DNA of 46,152 nt, from IMG/VR virus record IMGVR_UViG_3300028844_003231, positions 1 through 46,152 of that record; one strand, given 5' to 3'. Both the position numbers and the translations under genes were made by a program. Source of the stretch: a virus. Below the pieces are notes generated by a model. That model searched no databases, was not told where the DNA came from, and saw only the letters and a program-made list of their open reading frames with translations. Every line of letters begins with the position of its first letter. The stretch's first letter is position 1. This document shows, piece by piece, positions 8,620-19,379 of the stretch.

Positions 8620-9155
8620 TGGCTGATCCTATGACAAATTTATATCAGGGAGCATCGTTTGGGTTAATGCCACAAACGAGAATGAATTTTGATCTTGGTC
8701 GTGGAGGATATCAGCCTGCAAACCAAGGTCAGTTTTTTGTAGACCCATATAGAACCGGAGATCAAGCTGCACAAGAAACTTTAGCAGATTTATATGAAGC
8801 AGAATATGCTGATTACTTAAACAGATTTTTTCCAGTACAGCAACAGATGATCTCTGAGGTAACAGAACAATTTCCGGGGCTTAGACAGGAAGAAATTTCA
8901 CGGGCTCAACAGTCTGTGGCTAAGGCTTACGCAAATATATCTGGTCAACAAAGAAGAAGAATGGGTGGTTTTGGTTTAAGAGAATCAGAGAGTTTTTACA
9001 AAGACCTTGAAAGATCACAAACATCTGCAACTGTCGCAGCAAGAAATCTAGCAGGACAAAGAGCGGATGAAAGAAGACTGGAATTAATGTCTGGGAATAT
9101 AGGCGGAGCCTTAGGAACCAGAGCAATCGCAACCCAAGGAGGAGTAGGTGGCTAG
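8619..9155 (+). CDS. internal virion / DNA-ejection protein B
   Basis: 178 residues. A helical core (YLNRFFPVQQQMISEVTEQ, AQQSVAKAYANISGQQRRR, FYKDLERSQTSATVAARN) parallels the preceding protein in order and composition: an aromatic Y-x-FP-Q helix, a Gln/Arg-rich helix, a Gly-Arg loop and an Ala-rich helix. A distant duplication is likely. The 3' end overlaps the next gene, which starts with GTG. Confidence 0.65.
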   Translation: MADPMTNLYQGASFGLMPQTRMNFDLGRGGYQPANQGQFFVDPYRTGDQAAQETLADLYEAEYADYLNRFFPVQQQMISEVTEQFPGLRQEEISRAQQSVAKAYANISGQQRRRMGGFGLRESESFYKDLERSQTSATVAARNLAGQRADERRLELMSGNIGGALGTRAIATQGGVGG

Positions 9156-9594
9156 TTTATTAACAACAGGTAGACAGATTAAAGGATCAGCGTTAGCCGG
9201 TCTTACATCTGTTGCTCAACAAGAAGCATCTAAAAATATTGCAGAAGAACAACTCAAGCAGGCAAAAGAAGCTCAATCACAACAACTGATTGGTACAGGT
9301 CTTGGTGTAGCGGGTGCATATGCGGCACCTAAAGTTGCAGCAAGCATGGCTGCAAAAAAAGCAGCAGCAGAGGCTCTAGCAATTAAGACTGGAGAAGCTC
9401 AGGTGGCGGCTGGAGTTGCAAACACAGCTGGAGTTACTACACAAGCATCACAGGCGGCTATAGCTGCTGAAGCAGCAGCAGCAGAGGGTGCAGCAGCAGC
9501 GGGGGCATCAGGAGGTGCAACAGCACTATTAACTAACCCATACACTTATGCGGCTATAGCAGCAGCATTTTTGTTAAAAAAAATATTTGATTAA
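9148..9594 (+). CDS. Ala-rich internal virion protein
   Basis: 148 residues from a GTG preceded by AAGGAGGAGTAG, an excellent ribosome binding site that overlaps the end of the previous gene. About a third of the protein is alanine, with a long central helix, an AAAAEGAAAAGASGGA stretch and a hydrophobic C-terminus (YTYAAIAAAFLLKKIFD) that could span a membrane. Position and composition suggest a membrane-active part of the ejection machinery. Confidence 0.65.
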   Translation: MASLLTTGRQIKGSALAGLTSVAQQEASKNIAEEQLKQAKEAQSQQLIGTGLGVAGAYAAPKVAASMAAKKAAAEALAIKTGEAQVAAGVANTAGVTTQASQAAIAAEAAAAEGAAAAGASGGATALLTNPYTYAAIAAAFLLKKIFD

Positions 9595-9596
9595 TC

Positions 9597-11192
9597 ATGT
9601 CATTTGCAGACGGACTAGAGAGCGGAATTAATTTAAGTCTTAAGATTTCTGCCTTACAATTACAGAAAGAACAAGAAGAAAGGCTTAGAGATAAAGCCAC
9701 ATTAGATGCAATTACTTCACAGTCAACAATTCAAAAAAATCTTTTAGAGGCTGAAAAAACTCAAGCAGAAATCCAAGATTTAAATTATAAAAATACTGCC
9801 CAGTACAGAGCGAGAGAAGAAGCCGTTGTTGAATCAACAATTAATTGGCGTGACACAGTATCGGCTGACATTAAACAAGGCACAGAAGAGGCTGTAAAAA
9901 TTGCACAAAGAAATGACGACATAGAAGACTGGAATCTTACTACTGAGTTTTTATCAAGTGCCATGCGTTGGTCAAAAGACCCGCAGCTCATAGAGCTTAG
10001 GCAGTCTAACGCACCTGAGTGGCAGGCTTGGCAAAACAACTCATTGAAAATTCTTAACAGGCTTCAAGAAAGCGGAAGTGACATACCTGAATATTTTAAT
10101 CCTAGGTATGCACAAGCTCAGGCAAGATTGGCAGAAGTATTAGAGCCAACAAACCCAGATCTTAATTTAGAAACAATAGATCTTGGAGACTATTCAGAAG
10201 ACATTAGTGCAGTATTTAGACCAAAGCTTTCAGCGTATCTTGGTAAACAATATCAAGACGATAAAGGTAACGAGGGAGAAATTACAGACATAAGAATGAC
10301 TGGTGCCTTTGAATCTATAGAGGGTGGCAAGAAGTCATTAATAGGTACTCAATATACTATCTTAACCCCGTCAGGCGAAACCAAAACAGTAGAGGGTTTT
10401 TTACCCGATAGATCACAAAAAGTTATAAGAGGCGATATTGAAAAATCAGACGCAGTAGCCGTGTCAACAGCGGACCTTATTGATCAGGTATCTGCTGGCA
10501 GACATTTGCTTGGCACCGCCTTAGATAACCCAAGCATGATTCAAATTATGCAGGAAATAAATAGCATTAACTCAGCCAAATATTTTCCACCAGATCAAAA
10601 GTTTGAATCCTTAATATTAGAAACCGCAGAAGAACTAAGAGATCAAAGCAACCTTGATATAGAAGACAAAAAAGTAAAGCTCGGAATCGGTAGATTTTCT
10701 AGACTTCCCTTTGACAGCACAGATAAAGCAGATATGGAAACAGTTGATTCTGGTCTTAGATCTTTATCTCAAGGATTTGATGGTTTTGGAGATTATCTAA
10801 ATAAAAAAACCATTGATGGCAAAACATACCTCACTCTTCCTCAAGGCGAAACTATTGATGGAATTATTAATAAAACAAAGCTTACTGTAGAGGAATCATT
10901 AAGACAGGCTAGGTCTGCAACAAGAATACCTTCTGGGAGTGCGGCGTCTGGTGTTAGATCTAAAACATCATATGATTTTACAGTTGGCAACCAACCATTA
11001 GCAATTAACAGAAATGAATCACAGGCAAGTTATTTGCCAAAACTTAAGCAGGCTTATGGCAATGACATTATTGATAACGCAATTACTGACATTCAAAACG
11101 AGCTTTCACAAACTTATTCTGGCGACGTAACAGACAATGACTTTGCCCTATTAAGCGAACTTTATTACTACCTAGGAACAAGGAGAAGATAG
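9597..11192 (+). CDS. large internal virion protein (gp15-like position)
   Basis: 531 residues. Helical N-terminal third with Gln/Glu-rich coiled coil (SALQLQKEQEERLRDK), a mixed alpha/beta middle with a small beta region (EITDIRMTGAFESIEGG, GTQYTILTPSGETKTVEG), and a helical C-terminus. It lies between the Ala-rich protein and the giant polyvalent protein, where podoviruses place gp15-type ejection proteins. No enzymatic motif recognised. Confidence 0.6.
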   Translation: MSFADGLESGINLSLKISALQLQKEQEERLRDKATLDAITSQSTIQKNLLEAEKTQAEIQDLNYKNTAQYRAREEAVVESTINWRDTVSADIKQGTEEAVKIAQRNDDIEDWNLTTEFLSSAMRWSKDPQLIELRQSNAPEWQAWQNNSLKILNRLQESGSDIPEYFNPRYAQAQARLAEVLEPTNPDLNLETIDLGDYSEDISAVFRPKLSAYLGKQYQDDKGNEGEITDIRMTGAFESIEGGKKSLIGTQYTILTPSGETKTVEGFLPDRSQKVIRGDIEKSDAVAVSTADLIDQVSAGRHLLGTALDNPSMIQIMQEINSINSAKYFPPDQKFESLILETAEELRDQSNLDIEDKKVKLGIGRFSRLPFDSTDKADMETVDSGLRSLSQGFDGFGDYLNKKTIDGKTYLTLPQGETIDGIINKTKLTVEESLRQARSATRIPSGSAASGVRSKTSYDFTVGNQPLAINRNESQASYLPKLKQAYGNDIIDNAITDIQNELSQTYSGDVTDNDFALLSELYYYLGTRRR

Positions 11193-11193
11193 T

Positions 11194-14100
11194 GTGGCAA
11201 AGAAACCTATATCTGAATATGAGCCAAGATTTCCAGAGGAAGAGCTAGAAGAAGAACAGCAGCCGATAGAAGAGCCAGAGGTTAGTCTTAAGCCAATATC
11301 TGAATATGTTCCTCGGGAAGAAGAGCTAGAGCCAACCACATCTGATATTGCTTTTGGAACTAAAGCACCAACATTAAACTACAGAACAGGCGAGCTTACT
11401 TTCCAAGACGAGGAAGGGAATGAAAAAACAGATCGTATAGACATTCCCAGGTCCTCTGATTTTATTTTAAGTGTCTATTCTGGCACAAAAGATTTTTTCT
11501 CTGGAATACCAGTTGGTGCAAAAGCAGCCCTTCCCGGTTTCTTACAAGGATTTAACGGAATTAAAAGAAAAGCGGTAGAATCTTATTTTTCTGAACTCAG
11601 GGGTGAGAGACCGGCTTCTTGGGTTACAGATAACCCAATGTTGTTTGCCGACCCAGCAATAACTTTAATGCAACAAACAGGTGAGTTGCAAAAATATAAT
11701 TCAAACCCTCAATATCAACAAGAAATTAAAAATGATTTGCTTACGTTTCTCGGGGAAAATGAAAAAGAATATACAAGGCTACAAAAAAAATTAGATAAAA
11801 TTTATAAAGACGCAGATCTTGGTGATATAGGCACAGCAGCAGCACAGGGATTTCAAAGCTTTATTCAACAGGCACCTGTGCTTTTATATGCTGGAGTTAG
11901 AAAAAACCCATATGTTGCATATTCAATGCTTCCCATGTTTGCAGCACAAGAATCTGGTCGATCCTATCAACAGGCAAGAATAGAGGGATTGTCAATTGAT
12001 GCAGCCAGCTTAAATGCAAATATAAATGGCACGTTAGAATTGATTACAGAGGCAGTGCCAACAAAGAAACTGTCTGATATATTTACACGATCTTATAAAA
12101 AGAACGAGAGCGTTTATAAAAGTTTAGCCAGAGATGGGTTCAATGTAACCCTTAATGAGTTCGGTTGGGAAACTGTAAACGGTGTTGCACAGGAGCTAAA
12201 CAACACAGCCTTTGGTCTACAGACAGAATTAAGAGAGGTCAGAGAGGCATCAAAAGACCCTTTGTACACAGGACCAAGAGAGATAGATGTTTTTAGAGAC
12301 ATTTCTTTTAATTCTTTCTTTGCATCTTTGGCAGGAAGTGGGTCTGCAATTACTGCAAGAGGAGTTTTTGAATTAGCACCAGAAGTAAAACAATCTTTAT
12401 TAGAACTTGATCCAAATAAGGCACGTGTACTTGCTAGAGAATTAGAAACAGCCGTAAAAAATGCGGACTTCCTTGGTCAAGCAATAGATCAAACAACTCT
12501 TGATATATTAAACACAGGCATAGATGGCACAACCCCGCTAGACCCTGAAGACTTTTTAACAAACAACTATTTAAACTATCAGCTTGGTGAGGTCGTACAG
12601 CTACCACCAGAGCCAGAGATAGACGAACTAGATGTCATGAGACAAAGAAAGTCTGCTGAAGAAATAGTAAGACCGCAAGACCTAGAGGCTGCACAAAAGG
12701 TTTTTAGTCCTACAACCACAGAGATAGATGAGGATGTTTCTCCGGAAGTTAGAGAGACCACAGAAGATTTATTAAATGATATAGAAATATCAGAACTTGA
12801 CGGCAAGATAAATCCAATAAGTTTCCAAGAAATAAACCCACAAGAGAAAGATGCTATTAAATCTAACATAGTAAATTCTAGAAGATTTAACATGGATGAC
12901 TTTTTGGTTGAGGGCTTTACCGAACAAGACATGGACGACTACATCTCAAGACTTAGGGACTTTAATGAGGTTGAGTCAGACAACTTATCCACATCTATAG
13001 CGGTTCTTAATCAGGCAGGCATGCCTTTTGAAATAGTAGAGGACATTTCGTTCTTTGGGATGATTGGTAACGACGAGCGTTCAGGAAGAGCAGTTAACAC
13101 ACCGTACGCTGTTTATAACCCAGCTTTTAGAAATGTAGGTTTTACAAAACTTTCAGGCATTTCTTATGATGTTGAAACCGCAAGAAAAACTCTTGTTGGT
13201 TTATCGACCCACAATCTTAATACAACACAAGCCCTTGCTCACGAACTTGGGCACCATATAGATTATGGCTTTTTTGATTACGGAGAATCTGCACACCTTG
13301 ATAGCCCTCTGTTTGAAATTCCAGAATATGAAATAGCAACCTCATTGGCTGACGAAATTGAAAGAGTACCAACCAGATCTAAACAAAGAACATATAACGA
13401 TGCTGGGTTTAGACAAAGAAATCCAGAGCTTGTTATTAAGTCTGGCACCAAAGGTCCAATTATTAGAGAAGCCTTTGCGATTCTAAATAACGAAAATTTA
13501 ACACGCATGAATCTTAAAAAAGAAGATGGTGTTTATTTTGAGGGACGCTTGCTTGAGTACCCAATGAGTTCTTATATTTCTTACATGCATGCGATATCAC
13601 AGGGAGCAGATCCTGTGGCAGCACAAAGACAACTTAGATTTATTAAGGGTGAGATTTTTGCACAAATGCACAACCTGTATTACACTAACAGGAGTCTACT
13701 AGAGCAATATGCACCAGAGACAGTTAAACTTATTGATAGGGTAAACAATGAAATTTCAGTTGACGGATTTGGAAACAAAAGCAGCGGAATACTTCGTGCG
13801 TTTCGGTCACCCCGTGCCCCTAGAAGTGTATCGGTTTCAGCCGAAAGAACAGACACAACAACAGATAGAACTATCCCTTCAGAAGGACCAGCCGGTGGAG
13901 AGCTGGCAGCAGAGGTCCCAACAGAAGGACGGGACGATATACGACCTCCAGTACGAACAAGGGTCGGAACAACAGGTCAATATGTAGGAGCACCCGAGGG
14001 TGTCACAACTCCCCAAGCTCTTGGGGCTTTAAGAAGAAAAATAGCAGGACTTACCAAAGAGGGTGAGGTTGGTAGATTTTGGTATGAACAAAGTGGTCAA

Positions 14101-17100
14101 GCCCTGCTGGACTATACAAGCGGCGATAAAAGAGAAGCAGATATTCTTGCACAAGCAATAGCAATTACATCTCCCAGTACGCCAGTAAGCACAAATATGG
14201 TTTATGCAATACAAGCATACAATCAATATAGGGCTGGTAGACCAATTAACACTGGCAGGTTCCCGCAATCAATGAACAAAAAGCTTGAAGATATTTTTTC
14301 GGGGAAAGATTGGAGCGGCAGAAAAACAAATAATTTTTATGCAAACATAATAGGGTTCATTGATCCAACAAAAGAGCAGGCTGTCACCACAGATCTTTGG
14401 ATGGTCAGAGCATTTGGGTATAAGGCAGAAGTACCGTCTCCAAGACAATATGATTTTGTAGAACAAGAGGTTCAAAAAATAGCAAATGATCTTGGGTGGG
14501 AGCAAAGGCAAGTACAGGCAGCTATATGGGTTGCCAAAAAATCACAGGACGAAGGCACATCACTAGAAGTTTCTAAATACGATTTTAGTGATGCGTTAAA
14601 AGAAAACCTTGCACAAATCAGCTGGGAGTCTAAACCCGGAGATACAACCAACCACATGCCAGAGGTAAAAGATGCAACCTATGAACAACTGCAAGAATAC
14701 CATGTGGCAGTGTCTAAGGCTTTTCTTGATCAAGACGGCAATGACATTATTGCAAAAGAGCTTGGTTTATTAACACCCGGTAACTTTGAAGCACCGGGAT
14801 ATTTTGAGCAAACCGTAAGCCCGGGAACACAAACCGAGGCTGTGCTTGCTAAAAAATATAAAGCACAGAAAGATGAAATCACAGCACTGGATCCAGCCTC
14901 GCAAGATTTAGCAGAGGCATACGCAGCTGTTGTTGGTATTTTATTAAAACAAGATGGTGTTGGATATCATAAACCCTTTTACCAAAAGAACATTGCAAAG
15001 AAAAACTTAAACGGAATAGAGATAGATATAGGTAGACCGCTGTCTGAAATAGAAACAAAAGCTATAGCAGAGGCAATAGCAGCAGAATCGGGCAACACAG
15101 AGTACAATCCAATTGCTTCTCCAAGGGGAGCAAGAATTCTTAATTTTGATTATGTCGGAATTGACAACATCAAGTTTATGTCCATTGTTAAAAGAGCATT
15201 AGATGGTGTACAATTCGATAATAACGAGTCGTATATCGCTGGACAGTTTGCAGCAAACACTGGTTATTTAGGTAACAACTGGGAGGTTGATAAAAATGGC
15301 GAAGGGTACCTTCAAAGTATTGGACGAATTTCACCCGATCTTCAAGGAAGGGTTGAAAGTCTCATCAGGAAAATCCAACCGAGAATTCAAGAAGTTGATC
15401 AAGACTTCTCAGAGCGATATGGATGGACAAGAAATGAATCCATCAACACCAACTACAGACTCAGACCAGAAGACCTAGACGCAGAATCCAGAGCAGCAGT
15501 ATTTGAGGGCAACAGGCTTGTTGAACCAGCCTATGTTGATTTTCCAATGCAGGCAATTAAAAATATTCAACAAAGGTCTTATAAAATTTATCCAACTCTT
15601 TTCCCCAAGGCTTATGACACAGAAGAGGACCTAAAAAAAACAAGAGATTGGATTGATGAAAATAATATAAATCCATATAGGTCTGGCGATGTAGTGTTTG
15701 GAAGCCCGCAAGTAGTAAGTGATTTTATTATTAGAATGCCCATTAACGATTTTCTTAAATTAACAACAACAACAGATGAACAAATTGAAAACATTAAGCT
15801 AAGGGGTCCAGCGTACAGTCTCCGTAGATCAAGAACAGAAGAGGGCGGTGTGTTTAAGGAAGATGTGTCTTTTAGATTTGACCCTGCTGAAATGGATGAA
15901 AACCCATCACGAACAATAGCAACATTTCTTGCTATAGATCCAGATGGTAAGGTGATTGGTCATGAGGGTAGACATAGATCAGCCTTGGCTCTACAAGACG
16001 GAGCACAAACAATTCCAGTAAATATACAAATAGGCTATAACACAGAGAGCAGAGCTGCCTTCGAGTCTATTGCAGAAAAAATGTTCAAAGAAACAGGGGA
16101 TATTCCAAGAACATTGAAAGACTATGGAATTGATATTTTTAAACCTCAGTCTTTTTCAGGGCTTGAAGCAAGAAAAAACTATGAGTTTGATACTAATAAC
16201 TATGAGTCAGCAGCAATCATAGGAGACGGACAAGCAGCCCTTGCTGTTGCTCAAGGACAAGATACCCCGGGTATTATGAAGCCCGAAGATTCGGATATGC
16301 TTATGGAAGTCCCACCAGAGAAAGGAAGTAAACCACCTCCATCTGACCCAAATCAAAACAGACAATTTACTTTGATGGATGAGAACTGGTTTGAAAATCA
16401 ATTTAGAAATTTTAAATTAAATATTGTTAATAACTTTGACCCAGCGTTCACTGTAGAAAATACAATTAAATCTCAGTTCGGACCCGAGGCAATCGAGGGA
16501 AAAAGAATAACTGACGAAACAGACCTATATCACGGCAAAGTAAAAACTGGTGTAGAGAAGTTTGAAAGACAGGCTGAAACTTTAATTAAGTTTATTGTTG
16601 ATAACGGATACACAATAGATCAATACAATAAGTTTATATACAACCTACATGCACCTGAAAGAAATGAATATATCAATAGCCTTAGAGAGCCCGGACAACC
16701 CGGTTCTGTTAAATATAAAGACAGAGGATCTGGAATCAAGACAGAAGATGCTGTTAAGTATTTAAAAAGAAACGGCGTTATATACGAAGACGGAAAAGCA
16801 CGAGCTGTTGCCGCTAAAGGTAAAATATTAATGGAGGCTTACAACAAATACCATAAGCCAATTATAGATAACACAATAAAACTTTATAGAGACAATGGTC
16901 TTGTTGATCAAGAAAACCTTGCAGACTGGAAAGATAGATATGACTATTATGTCCCGCTTGCTGGTTTTGCAGCGGACACACTTAAGAAAGGATCTTCTCC
17001 GTCTAGCAAGGGTAATGGTTCTATATCTCAAGCCTTCTCCGTATCCGGTGCTGAAGTTAAAAGAGCTAAGGGAAGAACATCACAGGCTGACTTTGCACTA

Positions 17101-19302
17101 GAGCAAACTCTAGGCAGGGCATCAGCCGCCGTTATTAGATCAGAAAAAAATAATATTGTTACTAAACTAGCAAACTTAGCAAGAGAATTTCCTAACGCAG
17201 ATGTATGGGAGGTTAAGGGTAAGAATAAATTTATGGCAGCCAAGCCACAATGGGATGGTCAGAAAGCTATATTCTCATTTAAAGAAGATGGTAAAGAAAA
17301 GGTTGTTATTATTAGAAACGAGAGACTTGCTAAAGGTATGGCTGGATGGGACACAGATACAAGCGGCAGAATAATGAGTACCGTTGCAAGTGTGACCAGA
17401 GGTCTTGCTATGGTAAACACCGTATTAGATCCAGAGTTTATGATTACAAACTTTGCTCGTGACTTTCAAGCTGCCGGTTTAAATTTAGCAGCCGAGCAAG
17501 AGCTTGTTGGTGGAAGAGCTGAAGGTCTTAAAATCCTAGAAGAAAAGTTTGGATTTAGAAGCGTATTTAAAAACATGGGCGTTTTAAAACGTGGAGAAAC
17601 TTTCAAAGAGATGAGTGCGGAAGATCAAAAATATTATGATGCATTTAAAGAGTCTGGAGCCGAGACAGGATATGTGGTGCCACCAACTATTGAAAAGATA
17701 CAGAGTGATCTTAACAACATGGCAGATATGTACAAAGGAACATTTAAAGGCAATGCTAAAAAAGCCTTGCGTTCTGTTTATAAACCGATTGAGATTGCTA
17801 ATACTGTTGTTGAGAATGGAGCAAGGTTTACCGCCTTTAGGTCAGCAATAGAGCTGCAAGGTGGCATTGATAATGTAACCCCGGAACAAATTAAGAAAGC
17901 CGCAATATTGGCAAAGAATTTAACTATTAACTTTAATAGAAAAGGAATACAAGGCAATGGTCTTAATGCAATGTATATGTTCTTTAATGCGTCAGTTCAG
18001 GGCTCTGTTAATTTCTTTAGAGGTTATGGTCCCGGCGGAGTATCACAAAGAAAATTAAAACTTGCAGGCGGTTTAGTCTCTATAGGATTTATTTCAACTC
18101 TTTACAACTTAATGTCTTCACCAGAAGATGAAGATGGAATGTTGATATATCAAAAATATCCAGATTATAAAAAGAAAACAAATTATTTAATTATGTTAGC
18201 AACGCCTGAAATTGATTTTAAAGATGGTGAATTATCTTTTGAAAGAAAAGATTCTACAGAGGTAGTTAACTTTAATGGTAAACCGGTTGCGGTTACTATA
18301 CCTTTGCCCTATGGGTTTAATGTTTTTCATAATCTTGGTCGCACAATGGCTGAGCTTATGTACACAAATTCAGTAGAAGGAAGTAACATAACGTCGCTAG
18401 AGAACGCAGCTGTGGAGCTTGCTGATGTAATGACAGGATCATTCTCACCAATAGGCATTGCAGAAACCAAAGAAAAAGGCTTTGGATCTATTTTTCCTAA
18501 AGCATTAAAAACAGGAACGCCGACTATCGCTAAACCAATAGTAGAACTCTCAATGAATGAAAATTGGTTTGGTGCTCCAATATATCCAGAACAATTCCCG
18601 GGAGATTACACACCAAAATCTAAACTTAGAAAAAGATCTGACAGCGAGTGGATAGCCGCCGTAACAAGTTTTATGAATGATGTTACTGGGGGCAATGACT
18701 ATTATGCCGGTCAGGTAGATCTGTCACCACAAACCATAGGTTACTTAGTTGCATATGGTACGGGCGGTATTGGTAGGACTATTGGTAGATCAAGTCAGCT
18801 GGTTGTAGATGGTGCTAAAGAAATAGCAGAAAGAGGTTTTGGTGAGGGTCAGGGTGCTGTAAGAACAAGAGAACTTAATCAAATACCTTTTGTTAGAAGA
18901 TTGTTAGCCGTCCCTGAAGACCATGTAACAAGCAGATTATTTTACGATGCGGTGGTTGATGTTGAATCTTACTCTCAAAACTATTTAAGAAATGAACAAG
19001 ATCCGAACGTGTCAGTAGAAGACTTAAATAAAATTTATAATGCGAGACCAAACCTTTTTGACTTATCTGACACCATTCCATTGTCAGCCAAGGCTGATCG
19101 TGCAGAAGTTGTTTCTGAAAAAGAAAGCAGTTTAAAAATTATTAAAAATTTACGCAAAGAAATGATGGACAATGAAGAATATAAAAAATCTAATCCAAGG
19201 TTTTATTATAAAGAACAGGAAAGAATTGAAGATGAGATACTCGCAGAAATGAAAGTGTTTATTAAATCTTATAACGCAGCAATAGCAAAAGATAAAAAGT
19301 AA
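11194..19302 (+). CDS. 2702-residue polyvalent virion protein with zincin-like motif, ParB-like and LPD38-like domains
   Basis: GTG start two bases after the previous stop. The N-terminus carries the motif KPISEY-PR twice (from residues 4 and 32). Residues 681-688 read LAHELGHH, an HExxH zinc-protease signature (H683, E684, H687), with REAFA (E759) as a possible third ligand. Around residue 1590, IGHEGRHRSALAL resembles the ParB/Srx-like modules of polyvalent phage proteins. From about 2079, LDPEFMITNFARDFQAA matches the LPD38-type C-terminal region, with a hydrophobic segment near 2293. Such proteins are packaged and injected with DNA (gp16-type ejection) and can carry enzymes that act in the new host. 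Protease activity is a motif-based inference. It is the last gene of the rightward late operon here. Confidence 0.85.
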   Translation: MAKKPISEYEPRFPEEELEEEQQPIEEPEVSLKPISEYVPREEELEPTTSDIAFGTKAPTLNYRTGELTFQDEEGNEKTDRIDIPRSSDFILSVYSGTKDFFSGIPVGAKAALPGFLQGFNGIKRKAVESYFSELRGERPASWVTDNPMLFADPAITLMQQTGELQKYNSNPQYQQEIKNDLLTFLGENEKEYTRLQKKLDKIYKDADLGDIGTAAAQGFQSFIQQAPVLLYAGVRKNPYVAYSMLPMFAAQESGRSYQQARIEGLSIDAASLNANINGTLELITEAVPTKKLSDIFTRSYKKNESVYKSLARDGFNVTLNEFGWETVNGVAQELNNTAFGLQTELREVREASKDPLYTGPREIDVFRDISFNSFFASLAGSGSAITARGVFELAPEVKQSLLELDPNKARVLARELETAVKNADFLGQAIDQTTLDILNTGIDGTTPLDPEDFLTNNYLNYQLGEVVQLPPEPEIDELDVMRQRKSAEEIVRPQDLEAAQKVFSPTTTEIDEDVSPEVRETTEDLLNDIEISELDGKINPISFQEINPQEKDAIKSNIVNSRRFNMDDFLVEGFTEQDMDDYISRLRDFNEVESDNLSTSIAVLNQAGMPFEIVEDISFFGMIGNDERSGRAVNTPYAVYNPAFRNVGFTKLSGISYDVETARKTLVGLSTHNLNTTQALAHELGHHIDYGFFDYGESAHLDSPLFEIPEYEIATSLADEIERVPTRSKQRTYNDAGFRQRNPELVIKSGTKGPIIREAFAILNNENLTRMNLKKEDGVYFEGRLLEYPMSSYISYMHAISQGADPVAAQRQLRFIKGEIFAQMHNLYYTNRSLLEQYAPETVKLIDRVNNEISVDGFGNKSSGILRAFRSPRAPRSVSVSAERTDTTTDRTIPSEGPAGGELAAEVPTEGRDDIRPPVRTRVGTTGQYVGAPEGVTTPQALGALRRKIAGLTKEGEVGRFWYEQSGQALLDYTSGDKREADILAQAIAITSPSTPVSTNMVYAIQAYNQYRAGRPINTGRFPQSMNKKLEDIFSGKDWSGRKTNNFYANIIGFIDPTKEQAVTTDLWMVRAFGYKAEVPSPRQYDFVEQEVQKIANDLGWEQRQVQAAIWVAKKSQDEGTSLEVSKYDFSDALKENLAQISWESKPGDTTNHMPEVKDATYEQLQEYHVAVSKAFLDQDGNDIIAKELGLLTPGNFEAPGYFEQTVSPGTQTEAVLAKKYKAQKDEITALDPASQDLAEAYAAVVGILLKQDGVGYHKPFYQKNIAKKNLNGIEIDIGRPLSEIETKAIAEAIAAESGNTEYNPIASPRGARILNFDYVGIDNIKFMSIVKRALDGVQFDNNESYIAGQFAANTGYLGNNWEVDKNGEGYLQSIGRISPDLQGRVESLIRKIQPRIQEVDQDFSERYGWTRNESINTNYRLRPEDLDAESRAAVFEGNRLVEPAYVDFPMQAIKNIQQRSYKIYPTLFPKAYDTEEDLKKTRDWIDENNINPYRSGDVVFGSPQVVSDFIIRMPINDFLKLTTTTDEQIENIKLRGPAYSLRRSRTEEGGVFKEDVSFRFDPAEMDENPSRTIATFLAIDPDGKVIGHEGRHRSALALQDGAQTIPVNIQIGYNTESRAAFESIAEKMFKETGDIPRTLKDYGIDIFKPQSFSGLEARKNYEFDTNNYESAAIIGDGQAALAVAQGQDTPGIMKPEDSDMLMEVPPEKGSKPPPSDPNQNRQFTLMDENWFENQFRNFKLNIVNNFDPAFTVENTIKSQFGPEAIEGKRITDETDLYHGKVKTGVEKFERQAETLIKFIVDNGYTIDQYNKFIYNLHAPERNEYINSLREPGQPGSVKYKDRGSGIKTEDAVKYLKRNGVIYEDGKARAVAAKGKILMEAYNKYHKPIIDNTIKLYRDNGLVDQENLADWKDRYDYYVPLAGFAADTLKKGSSPSSKGNGSISQAFSVSGAEVKRAKGRTSQADFALEQTLGRASAAVIRSEKNNIVTKLANLAREFPNADVWEVKGKNKFMAAKPQWDGQKAIFSFKEDGKEKVVIIRNERLAKGMAGWDTDTSGRIMSTVASVTRGLAMVNTVLDPEFMITNFARDFQAAGLNLAAEQELVGGRAEGLKILEEKFGFRSVFKNMGVLKRGETFKEMSAEDQKYYDAFKESGAETGYVVPPTIEKIQSDLNNMADMYKGTFKGNAKKALRSVYKPIEIANTVVENGARFTAFRSAIELQGGIDNVTPEQIKKAAILAKNLTINFNRKGIQGNGLNAMYMFFNASVQGSVNFFRGYGPGGVSQRKLKLAGGLVSIGFISTLYNLMSSPEDEDGMLIYQKYPDYKKKTNYLIMLATPEIDFKDGELSFERKDSTEVVNFNGKPVAVTIPLPYGFNVFHNLGRTMAELMYTNSVEGSNITSLENAAVELADVMTGSFSPIGIAETKEKGFGSIFPKALKTGTPTIAKPIVELSMNENWFGAPIYPEQFPGDYTPKSKLRKRSDSEWIAAVTSFMNDVTGGNDYYAGQVDLSPQTIGYLVAYGTGGIGRTIGRSSQLVVDGAKEIAERGFGEGQGAVRTRELNQIPFVRRLLAVPEDHVTSRLFYDAVVDVESYSQNYLRNEQDPNVSVEDLNKIYNARPNLFDLSDTIPLSAKADRAEVVSEKESSLKIIKNLRKEMMDNEEYKKSNPRFYYKEQERIEDEILAEMKVFIKSYNAAIAKDKK

Positions 19303-19379
19303 AAAGCGAAGCCGCCAAACATACAGTAAAAAGGGGGGTTATATGATTAACTGGCAGCCCCGCAAGAAGGTATCAAACC
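19303..19379. other. convergent junction between late operon and integrase
   Basis: The rightward polyvalent gene and the leftward integrase face each other here. I see no hairpin terminator. An 18-codon reading frame (19343-19399, starting MINWQPRKK) follows AAGGGGGGTTAT and overlaps the integrase 3' end; it may be spurious. Phage attachment sites often lie beside the integrase, so attP could be in or near this stretch, but I cannot identify a core. Confidence 0.4.

Noticed and set aside
13278-17243. Many antisense and out-of-frame reading frames inside the 2702-residue gene
   Set aside because: They lack ribosome binding sites and sensible composition, and lie wholly within a clearly coding frame.
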